The notes: generated by a model not told the origin, from the sequence alone. 64,000 bases of DNA from Lentzea aerocolonigenes (GCF_000974445.1 NZ_BBOJ01000023.1:1-64000); one strand, 5' to 3'. Shown: positions 7,817 through 17,616, numbered from the stretch's first letter. Made by a program: numbers and translations.

Positions 7817-8830
7817 TCACCACAGTTGATCACCGGCGGGCGGTTCCAGCCCCAGGTGGTGCCACGCTGCGGGCGTCGCCACTCGGCCGCGTGGTGTCCG
7901 GGCCAGCATGCCAGCCCGCACCAAATACGGTTCGCACACCTCTTCCACGGTGGTCGGTTCCTCACCGACCGCGACCGCGAGCGTGGACACCCCGACCGGG
8001 CCGCCGTTGAAGCTCTTGACCAGCGCCGACAGCACCGCCCGGTCGAGCCGGTCGAGGCCGAGCTGGTCGACGTCGTAGACCTCCAGCGCCTGCTTGGCGA
8101 TCTCCTCCGTGACCCGGCCGTCGGCCCTGACCTCGGCGAAGTCGCGGACGCGGCGCAGGAGGCGGTTCGCGATCCGTGGGGTGCCGCGGCTGCGTCCCGC
8201 GATCTCGATGGCGCCGTCGTCGTGGAGGTCGACGCCGAGGATCTTGGCGCTGCGCTTCACGATGAGGTCGAGCTCGTCGGCGCTGTAGAACTCCATGTGG
8301 CCGGTGAAGCCGAAGCGGTCGCGCAGCGGCCCGGTGAGCGCTCCGGACCTCGTCGTGGCTCCCACCAGCGTGAACGGTGCGATGTCGAGCGGGATGCTGG
8401 TCGCGCCGGGGCCCTTGCCGACGACGACGTCGACGCGGAAGTCCTCCATCGCGAGGTACAGCATCTCCTCGGCGGGGCGGGCCATGCGGTGGATCTCGTC
8501 GATGAACAGGACGTCGCCCTCGACCAGGTTGGACAGCATCGCGGCGAGGTCGCCCGCGCGTTCGAGGGCGGGGCCGCTGGTGATGCGGATGGCGCTGTTG
8601 AGCTCTTTCGCGATGATCATGGCCAGGCTGGTCTTGCCCAGGCCGGGAGGGCCGCTGAGCAGCACGTGGTCCGGGGCGGTACCTCGTCGCATGGCGCCGT
8701 GCAGGACGAGTTCGAGCTGCTCGCGCACCCGCTGCTGGCCGACGAACTCGTGCAGGTCGGCCGGTCGGAGGCTGGTCTCGACGTCGCGCTCGGCCGGCGC
8801 GGCGAAGGGGCTGAGCTCGTCCTCGGTCAC
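7817..8830 (-). CDS. ruvB: Holliday junction branch migration helicase RuvB
   Basis: RuvB (337 residues) is the hexameric AAA+ motor that drives branch migration of Holliday junctions with RuvA. Walker A is GPPGLGKTS near residue 60 and Walker B is LFIDEIHR near 108. Sensor 1 lies in GATTRSGAL, and the arginine-containing [17 protein letters not shown] stretch is near 215. The C-terminal winged-helix domain ends in [19 protein letters not shown]. The start overlaps the ruvA stop by 4 bp. Confidence 0.96.
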   Translation of the reverse strand: MTEDELSPFAAPAERDVETSLRPADLHEFVGQQRVREQLELVLHGAMRRGTAPDHVLLSGPPGLGKTSLAMIIAKELNSAIRITSGPALERAGDLAAMLSNLVEGDVLFIDEIHRMARPAEEMLYLAMEDFRVDVVVGKGPGATSIPLDIAPFTLVGATTRSGALTGPLRDRFGFTGHMEFYSADELDLIVKRSAKILGVDLHDDGAIEIAGRSRGTPRIANRLLRRVRDFAEVRADGRVTEEIAKQALEVYDVDQLGLDRLDRAVLSALVKSFNGGPVGVSTLAVAVGEEPTTVEEVCEPYLVRAGMLARTPRGRVATPAAWHHLGLEPPAGDQLW

Positions 8831-9408
8831 TTTCGCCCCAGGGTCGCGAGCGCGCGGCGCAGGACGGCGGAGGTGGACTGGTCCGGGTTGTCGGCGAGGA
8901 CGCCGTCGACGGTCTGCTCCGCGGCCTTGGCCGGGAAGCCGAGGCCGAGGAGCGCCTCGACGACGTGGTCGCGCGTCTGGCTGTGCGAGGGAGCGGCGGG
9001 TGCCGGGAGGGCGCCGACCTTGTCGCGGAGCTCGATGATGAGGCGTTCCGCGCCCTTCTTGCCGATGCCGGGAACCTGCGTGAGGACCGTGATGTTGCCT
9101 TCGGCGAGGGCGTGGCGGAGCTTGTCCGGTTCGAGGACCGCGAGCGTCGCGAGGGCGATCCGCGGGCCGATGCCGCTGACCGTCTGGAGCAGGCCGAACA
9201 GCTCGCGGGCCTCGGCGTCGGCGAACCCGAAGAGGGTGAGGCTGTCCTCGCGCACGACCAGCGTGGTGGCGAGGCTCGCCTCCTCGCCGCGGCGCAGCGT
9301 GGCGAGCGTGGTCGGGGTCATCTGGACGGCGAACCCGACGCCGCCCACCTCGACGACGGCGTGGTCGAGGCCGACGTGCTGCACCTGGCCGCGCAGTGAC
9401 GAGATCAC
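8827..9408 (-). CDS. ruvA: Holliday junction DNA-binding protein RuvA
   Basis: RuvA (193 residues) binds four-way DNA junctions and loads RuvB. It has the N-terminal OB fold ([20 protein letters not shown]), tandem helix-hairpin-helix motifs around [15 protein letters not shown] (the visible form is [16 protein letters not shown]) and [16 protein letters not shown], and the C-terminal RuvB-contact domain ([17 protein letters not shown]). It is followed by ruvB with overlapping stop and start codons. Confidence 0.96.
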   Translation of the reverse strand: MISSLRGQVQHVGLDHAVVEVGGVGFAVQMTPTTLATLRRGEEASLATTLVVREDSLTLFGFADAEARELFGLLQTVSGIGPRIALATLAVLEPDKLRHALAEGNITVLTQVPGIGKKGAERLIIELRDKVGALPAPAAPSHSQTRDHVVEALLGLGFPAKAAEQTVDGVLADNPDQSTSAVLRRALATLGRK

Positions 9409-9571
9409 CTGGTTCCTCCGGGATTCACGGGCATCGACCCTAGTGAGTGCGGCCGACCAGGTCGGCGAGGGTGCGCGCTCGCGCAGGCGTCCCCTCGCAA
9501 GGGGGACCCCTTGCTTTCATTCTTCCAGCCGGCCCTGACAATTTCAGCGAGCGCTGAAGCCACCGCGCTCA

Positions 9572-10141
9572 TCACGGCGCCGTCCGCCGCGCCGCTTCGG
9601 CCAGCTTGGCCTTGTGCACGCGGGCGAGCTCCGCCGCGCGTGCCTGCGCCTCCTCCATGCGGTTGCGCATCGGCGCGCGCCAGTGGTGGCAGATGGCCAG
9701 GGCCAGCGCGTCCGCCGCGTCCGCCGGCTTCGGCGCCACCTTCAGGCCGAGCAGTTTCGTCACCATCGCGGTCACCTGCGCCTTGTCCGCGCGGCCCGAG
9801 CCCGTGACGGCGGCCTTCACCTCGGACGGCGTGTGGAACTCGACGGGCAGGTTCCGTTGTGCGGCGGCCAGTGCGACAACGCCCGACGCCTGTGCGACGC
9901 CCATGGCCGTGCGGACGTTGTGCTGGGCGAAGACCCGTTCGATGGCGACGACCTGAGGCTCGTAGCGGTCGAGCCACTCGCAGACGCCGACGTACAGCTC
10001 GTGCAGGCGCACGGACAGAGGAGCGTCAACGGGTGTGCGCAGGACGTCGACGGCGACAGCGCGCACGGTCCGGCCCGGTCCGCCGTCGACCACGCCGAAG
10101 CCGCACCTGGTCAGACCGGGGTCGACCCCGAACACCCGCAC
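9572..10141 (-). CDS. ruvC: Crossover junction endodeoxyribonuclease RuvC
   Basis: RuvC resolves Holliday junctions by symmetric cleavage. I place the start at the GTG of [16 protein letters not shown], giving 189 residues, because GGGGAG lies 5 nt upstream and the longer N-terminus is not family-like. The catalytic Asp of FGVDPG, the Glu of VAIERVF and the acidic cluster near [16 protein letters not shown] are present. A 163-bp space separates it from ruvA; I see nothing in it. The C-terminus extends beyond the catalytic core with an Ala/Arg-rich helix. Confidence 0.94.
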   Translation of the reverse strand: MRVFGVDPGLTRCGFGVVDGGPGRTVRAVAVDVLRTPVDAPLSVRLHELYVGVCEWLDRYEPQVVAIERVFAQHNVRTAMGVAQASGVVALAAAQRNLPVEFHTPSEVKAAVTGSGRADKAQVTAMVTKLLGLKVAPKPADAADALALAICHHWRAPMRNRMEEAQARAAELARVHKAKLAEAARRTAP

Positions 10142-10278
10142 AACAGCTCCCCGGATCGCTGAACGAACAACAGTTCGAACCATATCCGGTGCACGCACGG
10201 GCGACTCGCACCGACACGGTTCGACAAGTCCGCACCGCCGTCACTACGGTGATCGGGTTTCGATCACGGGAGTGCGCG

Positions 10279-11755
10279 GTGAAGAGGTTCTGGCTCGTGG
10301 CCGGGTGCGTCGGCACCTTCATGGTCATCACCATCCTCGCCGCTCTCACCGCGCCGCGTGAGGTCGGCGTCGCGATCGACAAGGTCGTGCAGCTCGTGTT
10401 CGCCGTGGCGGCTCTTCTGGCGTATGCGAAGAAGCGCGACGGCTGGATGACGGCGGCGATGACGAGCCTGACCGTCGGGCTGTCCGCGTGGATCTGGGGC
10501 CAGCAGATCCTGGGCGTGCAGCTGCCGACGTCGACGATCGCGCCGCTCGGGTTCACGCTCGTGCCGGTCCTGTGCCTGGCCGCGGTGGTGGTGAAGGCGC
10601 AGAAGCGCCGCGCGGACGACCTGTTGCCGAACTACCGCAGCCGCACCGTCGTCGTGCTCGACGGGTTGATCGTGATCGGGTCGCTGTTCGTGCTGACGTG
10701 GGTGTCGGCGCTGGAGTCGCTGACCCGCGCGTGGGCGACCGAAGGGCCCGGTTTCGCCACGGTCGTCGCGCATCCCGCCGCGTACCTCGTGCTGCTCGTG
10801 GCGATCGTCGTGCTGTCGTGGACGCATCAGCCCGTGCGTCAGTGGCCGATGCTCTTCATCGCACTGGCCGGTATCGCGCAGTCGTCGTCGGGCTGGGTAT
10901 TCGCGTTCTACATCTCCAAGGGCATCACGGCGATCCCGGCGACCGCGGACATCGGGTTCATGCTGTGCCCGGCGTTCTTCTTCCTCAGTGCGCTGGCACC
11001 GGCCCGCAACCTCCAGGCGACGCCCGGCCGCATGCGGACCGCGGACCTGTTGCACCTGTTCGTGCCGTACGTGCCGCTCGCGATCACCGGACTCTTCGTC
11101 CTGTGGAACACCGCGACCGGCGGCCGCCTCAACCCGGTCGAGATCTACGTCGGGCTCGCCGTCGTGTGCTTCGTGATCGTGCGTCAGCTCGTCACGATGA
11201 TGGACAACGTCCGTTTGATGGACCAGCTCCGCGTCTCTCGTGAGCAACTACGGCACGAGGCGACGCACGATCCGTTGACCGGTGTCGCGAACCGTTCCCT
11301 GTTCCGCGAACGGCTGGAGCGCGCGCTGGCGGTGCAAGACCGCGCACAGCCGTTGATCCTGTTGTTCATCGACGTCGACGGTTTCAAAGCGGTCAACGAC
11401 AACAACGGGCACGCCGAGGGCGACATGGTCCTGCGCAACGTCGCCGCACGGCTGGAGAACAGCGTGCGCGCGGAGGACACAGTTGCGCGGCTCGGCGGTG
11501 ACGAGTTCGGTGTGCTGATCGACGGCGGGGACGCCGAGGAGATCGGCGAACGGCTGCTCAAGGCGTTGGCTCATCCGCACGAGGTGCAGGGCAGGGTGCA
11601 CCACGTGCATCGGTGTGGCACAACGGTTCTCGCACGACCCCGCGGTCACCGCCGACGACGTGCTCGGCGCCGCGGACGCCGCGATGTACACGGCGAAACG
11701 GCTCGGCAAGGGCATGGTCGTCGTGCACGGTTCACCGCTACCGGAGATGACGTGA
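10279..11755 (+). pseudogene. Membrane-anchored GGDEF (diguanylate cyclase) protein, frameshifted near its C-terminus
   Basis: The GTG start has GGGAG 6 nt upstream. Residues about 1-310 form eight to ten membrane helices, followed by a GGDEF domain that should make cyclic di-GMP. The active-site LGGDEFGVLID is at about 404, and the inhibitory RxxD site (RAED) lies five residues before it. After HPHEVQGR the frame is lost. The expected ending, with CIGVAQRFSHDP then AADAAMYTAKRLGKG, is found one frame over and stops at the TGA at 11753-11755. The slip lies at about 11585-11605. A sequencing error would restore a normal protein of about 491 residues; otherwise the last beta strands are lost. 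Confidence 0.75.
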
Positions 11756-12183
11756 CACCAGAGCAGTTGATCAGCGAGCTCGGCCTGCAGGAGCTACCTG
11801 TCGAGGGCGGGTACTTCGCGCAGACGCACCGGTCGGACGAGGTGTCGGCGATCGCGTACCTGTTGCGCAGGCCCGACTTCTCCGGCATGCACGTGCTGAA
11901 GCACCTGGAGATCTACCACTTCCACGCCGGGTCGCCGTTGCGGATGGTGTTGCTGCACCCGGACGGTTCGGTGACGCAGCCGGTTCTGAGCGCGTCGAAC
12001 CCGCAGGTCGTCGTGCCCGCGGAGGTGTGGCAGGGCAGCGCGCCGGATGGTGAGTGGTCGTTGGTCGGCACGGTGGTGGTGCCGCCGTACACCGACGACA
12101 TCGTCTCCTTCGGGCAGGCGGACGACCTGTGCGCGCGTTATCCCTCTCACGCCGCGGAGATCAAGGCGTTGTGCCGCTTCTAG
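11752..12183 (+). CDS. Cupin superfamily (DUF985) protein
   Basis: The 143-residue protein has the compact cupin fold of the DUF985 family. ELPVEGGYFAQTHRSDE is at the N-terminus, EIYHFHAGSPLRM carries the metal-site histidines, and GTVVVPPYTDDIVSFG is in the C-terminal half. Members bind small molecules or sugars, but no single reaction is established. The GTG start overlaps the expected TGA of the GGDEF gene, so the two are translationally coupled when that frame is intact. Confidence 0.85.
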   Translation: MTPEQLISELGLQELPVEGGYFAQTHRSDEVSAIAYLLRRPDFSGMHVLKHLEIYHFHAGSPLRMVLLHPDGSVTQPVLSASNPQVVVPAEVWQGSAPDGEWSLVGTVVVPPYTDDIVSFGQADDLCARYPSHAAEIKALCRF

Positions 12184-12227
12184 GCCGCGTCCTGCGAGTC
12201 CGTCCGGGGCTCGTAGGACGCGGCCTA
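12181..12227 (+). terminator. Strong hairpin terminator after the cupin gene
   Basis: The arms 12181-12198 and 12210-12227 pair over 18 bp with a single G-U pair (left arm begins TAGGCCGCGTCCT) around an 11-nt loop. The hairpin starts on the TAG stop codon itself. No T-run follows, as is usual in high-GC actinobacteria. Confidence 0.75.
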
Positions 12228-12238
12228 GGATCTCTGGA

Positions 12239-13042
12239 ATGGCGCTTGTCCCGCTCAACGGCATCGAGCTGAACGTCCAGACCGAGGGAGCCGGTGACCT
12301 CGTGGTGCTGATCATGGGCACCGGCAGTCCCGGCCGCGTCTGGCGCGCCTACCAGGTGCCCGCGCTGGTGAAGGCCGGCTACCGCGTCGCGTACTTCGAC
12401 AACCGGGGCATCCGGCCGTCGTCGGAGTGCGCGGACGGCTTCACGGTCGACGACATGGTCGCCGACACCGCGGCGCTGATCGAGCACCTGGGCGGCCCGG
12501 CGCACGTGGTCGGCACCTCGCTCGGCGGCCGCATCGCCCAGGAGCTCGCGCTGGCCCACCCGGCGCTCGTTCGCTCGGTGGTGATGATGGCGACCACGGG
12601 CCGTCCCGAACCGGCGCAGCGGGCGTGGTCGCAGGCGTTGTGCGACCTGTACGACAAGGGCACCGAGGTGCCGGTGGCGTTCTACGCGGCGGCGTCGCTG
12701 ATCCGCAACCTGTCGCCGGCGACGCTCGCGAACCCGGCCGCGACCCGCGACTGGTTGCAGCTGTACGAGTTCGCGGGGTCGTCGCTCAGCGGCGGTGAGC
12801 GCGCCCAGCTCGCGTTGCACGACTACGAACCGCGGCTGGACGCGTACCGGAAGATCTCGACGCCGGCGCTGGTGGTCGGGTTCGCCGACGACGTCGTCCT
12901 GCCACCCCGCCTGTCACGCGAGGTGGCGGACGCGATTCCGGGTGCCCGCTACGTCGAGGTCGACGGGTGCGGGCACATCGGGTACCTGGAGCGGCCGGAG
13001 GAGATCAACCGGCTGCTCGTCGAGTTCATCGGTCGAGGCTGA
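12239..13042 (+). CDS. Alpha/beta-fold hydrolase
   Basis: The 267-residue protein is a typical alpha/beta hydrolase. The nucleophile elbow is GTSLGG (Ser about 94), the acid is probably the Asp in VVGFADDVVLPP (about 220), and the histidine is in DGCGHIGYLERP near the C-terminus. MGTGSPGRVW forms the oxyanion region. Substrate cannot be told; similar proteins are esterases, lactonases or peptidases. Its 3' end overlaps the convergent beta-propeller gene by 17 bp. The ATG follows the terminator hairpin by about 10 bp, so it must have its own, possibly nearly leaderless, transcript. Confidence 0.85.
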   Translation: MALVPLNGIELNVQTEGAGDLVVLIMGTGSPGRVWRAYQVPALVKAGYRVAYFDNRGIRPSSECADGFTVDDMVADTAALIEHLGGPAHVVGTSLGGRIAQELALAHPALVRSVVMMATTGRPEPAQRAWSQALCDLYDKGTEVPVAFYAAASLIRNLSPATLANPAATRDWLQLYEFAGSSLSGGERAQLALHDYEPRLDAYRKISTPALVVGFADDVVLPPRLSREVADAIPGARYVEVDGCGHIGYLERPEEINRLLVEFIGRG

Positions 13043-13898
13043 ACTCGTCCGTCGTCCCGCCCGCCAGCAGCACGTCGAGGTGGCCGCTCACCACGTACGT
13101 GCCGTGCGGTGTGCGGGCCGCGGTGGTCGGCGCAGTCGGCCACGAACTCTCGGATTTCACCTGCCACGTGCGAGGGTCGAGCACGGTGACCGCGTTCTTC
13201 CCCGGCGCACCGAGGTTGTTGGTGACCACCACGAGACCCTCGCGGGTGAGCGTCAGGCCGTCCGCGCCCACGAGCTTCGGGGCGGGCAGTTGCTCGACGT
13301 GGCCGCGGGTGACCTTGAACAGGGTGCCGTTCGTGTAGTTGCCGGTGACGGCGAATCCCCTGGGGTCCCAGACGATTCCGTTGTTGCCGATGGCCGCTGC
13401 GAGCCGCGGGTCCGAAGCGAACGCCGAGACCTCGCCCGAGGGCGACACCTGCCAGATCGTGTCGCCCGCCGGGCCGGTGACGTAGGCGTTGCCGGACGGG
13501 TCGACCGCCACGTCGTTGGCGCCGCCCGGCACGTCCACGAACCGCAGGGCGCGGCCGGTGCGCAGGTCGAAGATCCCCAGCCCGGACTGGCCGGGTACCG
13601 ACTTCTCGCCGAAGCCGATGTCCCCGTAGGCGACGAGCAGCCTGCCGCGGTCCACCTGGATGCCGAACGTCGACACCATGCGCGTGCCCGTGACCAACGG
13701 CCGGACGCGGCCGTTCGTGCCGACGAGCGACACCGTGCCGTGGCGCACTGAGCTGACGAGGAACTGTCCTCGGGTCGGATCCCACTGCACGCCTTCGGGG
13801 TGCAGCGACGGCGACGAGGCCTCGATGTGCCTCGGTGTGGCCGACGCCGTGCCCGTCAACAGCAACAACGCCGCCATGACGGCTAGCGCGATGCGCAT
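13026..13898 (-). CDS. Secreted SMP-30/gluconolactonase-like beta-propeller protein
   Basis: The 290-residue product begins with a clear Sec signal peptide (MRIALAVMAALLLLTGTASA, cleavage after TASA). It continues with blades of a six-bladed propeller: HPEGVQWDPTRGQFLVSS, GANDVAVDPSGNAYVTGP and NNGIVWDPRGFAVTGNY. Such proteins are lactonases, strictosidine synthase-like enzymes or simple ligand-binding propellers outside the membrane. It is divergent from a MarR gene, with paired palindromes between the two starts, so MarR control is likely. Confidence 0.8.
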   Translation of the reverse strand: MRIALAVMAALLLLTGTASATPRHIEASSPSLHPEGVQWDPTRGQFLVSSVRHGTVSLVGTNGRVRPLVTGTRMVSTFGIQVDRGRLLVAYGDIGFGEKSVPGQSGLGIFDLRTGRALRFVDVPGGANDVAVDPSGNAYVTGPAGDTIWQVSPSGEVSAFASDPRLAAAIGNNGIVWDPRGFAVTGNYTNGTLFKVTRGHVEQLPAPKLVGADGLTLTREGLVVVTNNLGAPGKNAVTVLDPRTWQVKSESSWPTAPTTAARTPHGTYVVSGHLDVLLAGGTTDEFSLDR

Positions 13899-13919
13899 TG
13901 CTTCCCTCCAGTAAGAGCA

Positions 13920-13951
13920 CTGATTGCTATCAGAGTCCTGATATCTATCAG
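13920..13951. promoter_or_regulatory. Paired palindromic operators between the propeller and marR genes
   Basis: Two 14-bp near-palindromes, CTGATTGCTATCAG (13920-13933) and CTGATATCTATCAG (13938-13951), have identical CTGAT/ATCAG arms and centres 18 bp apart. They fill the 82-bp divergent intergenic space. This is the expected layout of a MarR operator that represses both its own gene and the neighbouring target. Confidence 0.75.
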
Positions 13952-13980
13952 TAGTCTTACCACACTTCTACGATGGGTGG

Positions 13981-14421
13981 ATGCGCAGCGGTGATCGGAT
14001 CGGCGGAGACATCAAGCGCGCCGAGATGGAGCTGATCGCCGCGAAGTCGGCGGCGGTGAAGCCGGCGGGCCTGACCGCACCGCAGTACTCGGCGCTGCTC
14101 GCACTGAGCGAGCACCCCGGCGCGCCCGCGGCGGAGCTGGCGCGGTTGTGCCTGGTCACGCCGCAGACGATGACGACGATCCTGCAGAACCTGGTCGCGC
14201 TCGGGCTGGTCGAGCGGACGCCGCACCAGTGGCAGCGCAACGTCCTGGAGAACCGGCTGACCGAGGCGGGCCACGCGAAGTTCCGCGAGGCGGACCAGGA
14301 CGCGGTCGCGGTGGAGCAGAAGCTCGCGGACGCGTTCACCGACGAGGAACGTGCGCAGCTGCGCACGCTGCTGCAACGGTGTTCAGAGGTCTTAAAAAGT
14401 TCTTACCGGACGAGCGGGTAG
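13981..14421 (+). CDS. MarR-family transcriptional regulator
   Basis: The 146-residue protein is a winged-helix MarR regulator. The recognition region is HPGAPAAELARLCLVTPQTM (about residues 44-63) and the wing is ERTPHQWQRNVLENRLTEAG. MarR dimers usually lose DNA affinity on binding small phenolic or other ligands. Likely targets are the divergent propeller gene and possibly the flavin oxidoreductase that starts 51 bp downstream. Confidence 0.9.
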   Translation: MRSGDRIGGDIKRAEMELIAAKSAAVKPAGLTAPQYSALLALSEHPGAPAAELARLCLVTPQTMTTILQNLVALGLVERTPHQWQRNVLENRLTEAGHAKFREADQDAVAVEQKLADAFTDEERAQLRTLLQRCSEVLKSSYRTSG

Positions 14422-14472
14422 CGGCCGGATGGCGCAGTCTGAGTGACGCCAATCACTCAGGGAGGTCCCGTC

Positions 14473-15846
14473 ATGACAGACCTAGGAAGCCTGCGCGCCG
14501 CCTTCTCCGGAACCCTGCTCACGGCGGACGACCCCGCGTACGAGGACGCGCGAGCCGTTTTCAACAGCGCCGTCGAGACGAGACCGGCGGTCATCGCCCA
14601 GTGCGGCAGCACCGACGACGTCAAGGAAGCACTCGCTTTCGCCCGGCGTGCGGGGATGCCGGTGGCGGTGCGCAGCGGCGGGCACAGCGTGGCGGGCGCG
14701 AGCCTCGTGCAGGACGGACTGGTGCTGGACATGCGCGGGATGAACGCCGTCTCGATCTCGCCCGACGGCCGCAGCGCCGTGGTGGGCGGCGGAGCCACGT
14801 GGGGCACGTTCGACCGCGTCGCGCAACGCGCCGGTGCCGCCACGACCGGCGGCAGGGTCTCGACCACGGGTGTCGGCGGGCTGACCCTCGGCGGCGGGTC
14901 CGGCTGGCTCGAGCGCAAACACGGACTGGCGTGCGACAACCTGCTCGCCGTCGACCTGGTGCTCGCCGACGGCAGGACGGTGACCGCGAGCGAGACCGAG
15001 CACCCCGACCTGTTCTGGGCGTTGCACGGCGGCGGTGGCAACTTCGGCGTGGCCACGTCGTTCACGTTCCGGCTGCACCCGCTGCCGGAGTTCTCCTTCG
15101 CGCTCATGCTGTGGCCGGCCGAGGAGGGCGAGGCCGCGACCCGTGCCTGGCGCGACTTCGCGGACACCGCCCCGGAGGAGATCGGCGGCGCCGCGCTGTT
15201 CATCACCGGGCCGCCGGAGGACTTCGTGCCGCCCGAGCTCGTCGGCAAGCCGTGCTGCGGCGTTCTCGTGACCTCGATGGGCACCGCCGCCGAGCTCGAA
15301 ACCCTCATCGCCCCGCTGGCGGCGCTGGAGCCGCGCGCGCTGGTGCTGACCGACATCCCCTACGCCGACCTGCAGTCCATGTTGGACGATCCGCCCGGCT
15401 TCCGGAACTACTGGTCCGCCGAGTACCTGCGGTCGTTGCCCGACGAGGCGGTGCACGCGTTCTGCGCCGCCGCCGAACGGATGATCACCCCGTCGCCCTC
15501 CCAGCACATCATGCTGCCGTGGGGTGGCGCGGTCGCCCGCAACGCCGCCGACTGGCCGATGGCCAACCGCGACACGCCCTGGGTCGCACATCCGCTGGGA
15601 CTGTGGGAGAACCCCGCGGACGACCAGCGGGCGCGGGACTGGGCACACCACCTGCGCGACGTGCTGGCGCCGTGGACCACGGGCGCGGTCTACCTCAACT
15701 TCATCGGCGACGAGGGCACGGACCGCGTCGTCGCCGGCTACGGCAGGCAGAACTACGACCGGCTCGCCGGGATCAAGGCCGAGTACGACCCCGGCAACAC
15801 GTTCAACCGGTGGCACAACATCACGCCGGCCAAGGTCAGCAGCTGA
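14473..15846 (+). CDS. FAD-linked (BBE-type) oxidoreductase
   Basis: The 457-residue enzyme belongs to the berberine-bridge/6-hydroxynicotine oxidase family. The FAD-binding domain has VAVRSGGHSVAG (the His is the usual flavin-attachment site), DMRGMNAVSI and TGVGGLTLGGGSGWLERKHG. The C-terminal BBE motif is YDPGNTFNRWHNI. Members oxidise sugars or secondary metabolites, often in the biosynthetic or catabolic gene sets of actinomycetes. I chose the ATG with AGGGAGG seven bases upstream. The second covalent-link cysteine of bicovalent members is not evident. Confidence 0.88.
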   Translation: MTDLGSLRAAFSGTLLTADDPAYEDARAVFNSAVETRPAVIAQCGSTDDVKEALAFARRAGMPVAVRSGGHSVAGASLVQDGLVLDMRGMNAVSISPDGRSAVVGGGATWGTFDRVAQRAGAATTGGRVSTTGVGGLTLGGGSGWLERKHGLACDNLLAVDLVLADGRTVTASETEHPDLFWALHGGGGNFGVATSFTFRLHPLPEFSFALMLWPAEEGEAATRAWRDFADTAPEEIGGAALFITGPPEDFVPPELVGKPCCGVLVTSMGTAAELETLIAPLAALEPRALVLTDIPYADLQSMLDDPPGFRNYWSAEYLRSLPDEAVHAFCAAAERMITPSPSQHIMLPWGGAVARNAADWPMANRDTPWVAHPLGLWENPADDQRARDWAHHLRDVLAPWTTGAVYLNFIGDEGTDRVVAGYGRQNYDRLAGIKAEYDPGNTFNRWHNITPAKVSS

Positions 15847-15849
15847 CGC

Positions 15850-16530
15850 TCAGCGGTGGGCGGCCTGACCGGTGGGCCTGATCAGGATCTCGTTGACGTC
15901 CACGGTGGACGGTTGCGAGACGGCGTAGAGCACCGCCCTCCCGACGTCCTCGGGCGCCAGCTTGGGATCGGCGGCCCTGGACGCGGGAACGGCGTCGGTG
16001 TCGACGAGTCCGGGCTGAACCACGGTGACCCGCACCCCGGTGCCCACCGCTTCGGCCCGGATCGCCTGCGCCAGCCCGGTGATCGCCCACTTGGTCGCCG
16101 AGTAGAGGTTGCCCGGCCGCACCCCGCGGCCGGCGGCGGACCCGGTCAGCACCAGGTGGCCGCCGGACCGCAGCAACGCGGGCATGGCCGCGCGGGCGGT
16201 GAACGCGGGCCCGCACACGTTGGTGACGACCATGTCCGTCCACTCCGCCGGCTTCGCGCCCGCCTCGGACACGAACGACGTGTCGAGGGAAACGCCCGCG
16301 TTCGCGAAGACAACGTCGATGCGCCCCCACCGCGATTCCACTCGGGACATCAACTCCTGCACGGAGTCCCACGAGGAAACGTCACACTTCGCGTCCCACC
16401 CGCGGTCTCCGACAGATTCTTCTGCCGAACGCGAGGCCCTGACCACGCGGTAGCCCGCGTCGGCCGCCAGCGAGGCGGTGGCCGCCCCGATGCCGCGGGA
16501 CGCGCCGGTCACGACGAAGACCTGTTCCAT
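15850..16530 (-). CDS. Short-chain dehydrogenase/reductase
   Basis: The 226-residue protein has the NAD(P)-binding TGASRGIG at residues 8-15, the structural FANAG motif (NNAG variant), the catalytic Ser in LVLTGSAAG and YSATK. The substrate is unknown. It converges on the FAD oxidoreductase, whose stop is 3 bp away. Confidence 0.88.
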   Translation of the reverse strand: MEQVFVVTGASRGIGAATASLAADAGYRVVRASRSAEESVGDRGWDAKCDVSSWDSVQELMSRVESRWGRIDVVFANAGVSLDTSFVSEAGAKPAEWTDMVVTNVCGPAFTARAAMPALLRSGGHLVLTGSAAGRGVRPGNLYSATKWAITGLAQAIRAEAVGTGVRVTVVQPGLVDTDAVPASRAADPKLAPEDVGRAVLYAVSQPSTVDVNEILIRPTGQAAHR

Positions 16531-16581
16531 GATCCAACCCTAGTCAGGGAAGTGTCAGTGCCGCCTGTTTTGATACCGCGC

Positions 16582-17616
16582 ATGACTTTGAACCGCAGGT
16601 CCGTGTTCGGACTGGGTACCGTCGCGGCCGCGACGGCCGTGCTCGGCTCCAACGGTGCAGCACACGCACAGGAAGACGCGGAGGTCGAGATCGAACGCTC
16701 ACCGACCACCGCGGACCGCTCGCGCAAGCGGGTGGCGCAGATCTACCGGCGGCAGACCCGCAAGGCGAAGGGCACGTGGTCGTCGCTGATCACCATCGCC
16801 GACCTCGACGGGACGACGAAGGCCGCCGTCGACGAGAACGCGGACAAGGTCGTCGAGGCCTACAGCGTGAACAAGATCGCCGTCGCGGTCGCCGTGCTGG
16901 ACAAGGTGGACCGCGGCCTGATCAAGCTCGACCAGACGGTCACGGTGTCGGCCGCCATCGTCATCCAGGACACCGACGGCATCTTCGCGCTCGACGGCGC
17001 GTACCCGAGCGAGGTCACCGTCGGCCACGCGCTGGCGAACCTGCTCACCGTCTCGGACAACACCGCGGTCCGCCTGTGCGGCCTGGTCGTGCCGGCGCTG
17101 GAGCTCAACGAGATCCTGCGGTCCAAGGGCTTCGTGCACACCCAGGTCGTCCCGGTCGCGAACCCGAACCGGTTCTTCCTCGGCACCACCACCGCGCGCG
17201 AGACGCACACGCTGCTGCAGAAGCTGGTCGACGGCCAGCTGCTGTCCGCCGCGTCCACCGCGTACCTGCTGAACATCCTGCGCGCGACGGCGAGCTTCAC
17301 CGACGGCGTCCGGCTGAACCTGACGACCAACGAGCGGCTGCGCGTCGCCACGAAGGCCGGCTGGTTCGACGACGGCCGCAACGAGGCCGGGATCATGTTC
17401 AGCGAGGACAACCGCGCGATCCTGGTGTACTCGATGTTCGCGTCCGGCGCGTTCGCCGGCGACAAGGCCACGAACGACGCCGACTTCAGCACCACGCACC
17501 CGGCCGTCGGGGCCCGCGCGGAGCTCGGCCGGTCCATGTTCGACGCCGTCATCAAGATCACGACCACGAAGCCGAAGCACCGTGCAAAGGTTTACAGGTC
17601 CGTCAACGGCGGCTGA
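16582..17616 (+). CDS. Exported class A beta-lactamase-like serine hydrolase
   Basis: The 344-residue protein starts with a twin-arginine-like signal (NRRSVFGLGTVAAATAVL, then AAHA). The penicillin-binding fold follows with SVNK at 95-98 (SxxK), SDN at 158-160 and KAG at 258-260 in the KTG position. The E166-type motif typical of true class A enzymes is not obvious. It could be a beta-lactamase, a DD-peptidase-like protein or a non-hydrolysing relative. The C-terminus carries a basic tail. Confidence 0.8.
   Translation: MTLNRRSVFGLGTVAAATAVLGSNGAAHAQEDAEVEIERSPTTADRSRKRVAQIYRRQTRKAKGTWSSLITIADLDGTTKAAVDENADKVVEAYSVNKIAVAVAVLDKVDRGLIKLDQTVTVSAAIVIQDTDGIFALDGAYPSEVTVGHALANLLTVSDNTAVRLCGLVVPALELNEILRSKGFVHTQVVPVANPNRFFLGTTTARETHTLLQKLVDGQLLSAASTAYLLNILRATASFTDGVRLNLTTNERLRVATKAGWFDDGRNEAGIMFSEDNRAILVYSMFASGAFAGDKATNDADFSTTHPAVGARAELGRSMFDAVIKITTTKPKHRAKVYRSVNGG

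Noticed and set aside
4357-9538. Long rightward open frames opposite secF, secD, yajC and ruvAB
   Set aside because: They are antisense shadows of well-conserved genes and their translations are low-complexity Arg/Asp/Val-rich strings.
9859-12183. A single very large frame joining the GGDEF protein to the cupin protein
   Set aside because: The join exists only because the GGDEF frame slips near 11595. The natural GGDEF ending and a separate GTG start for the cupin protein are both visible.
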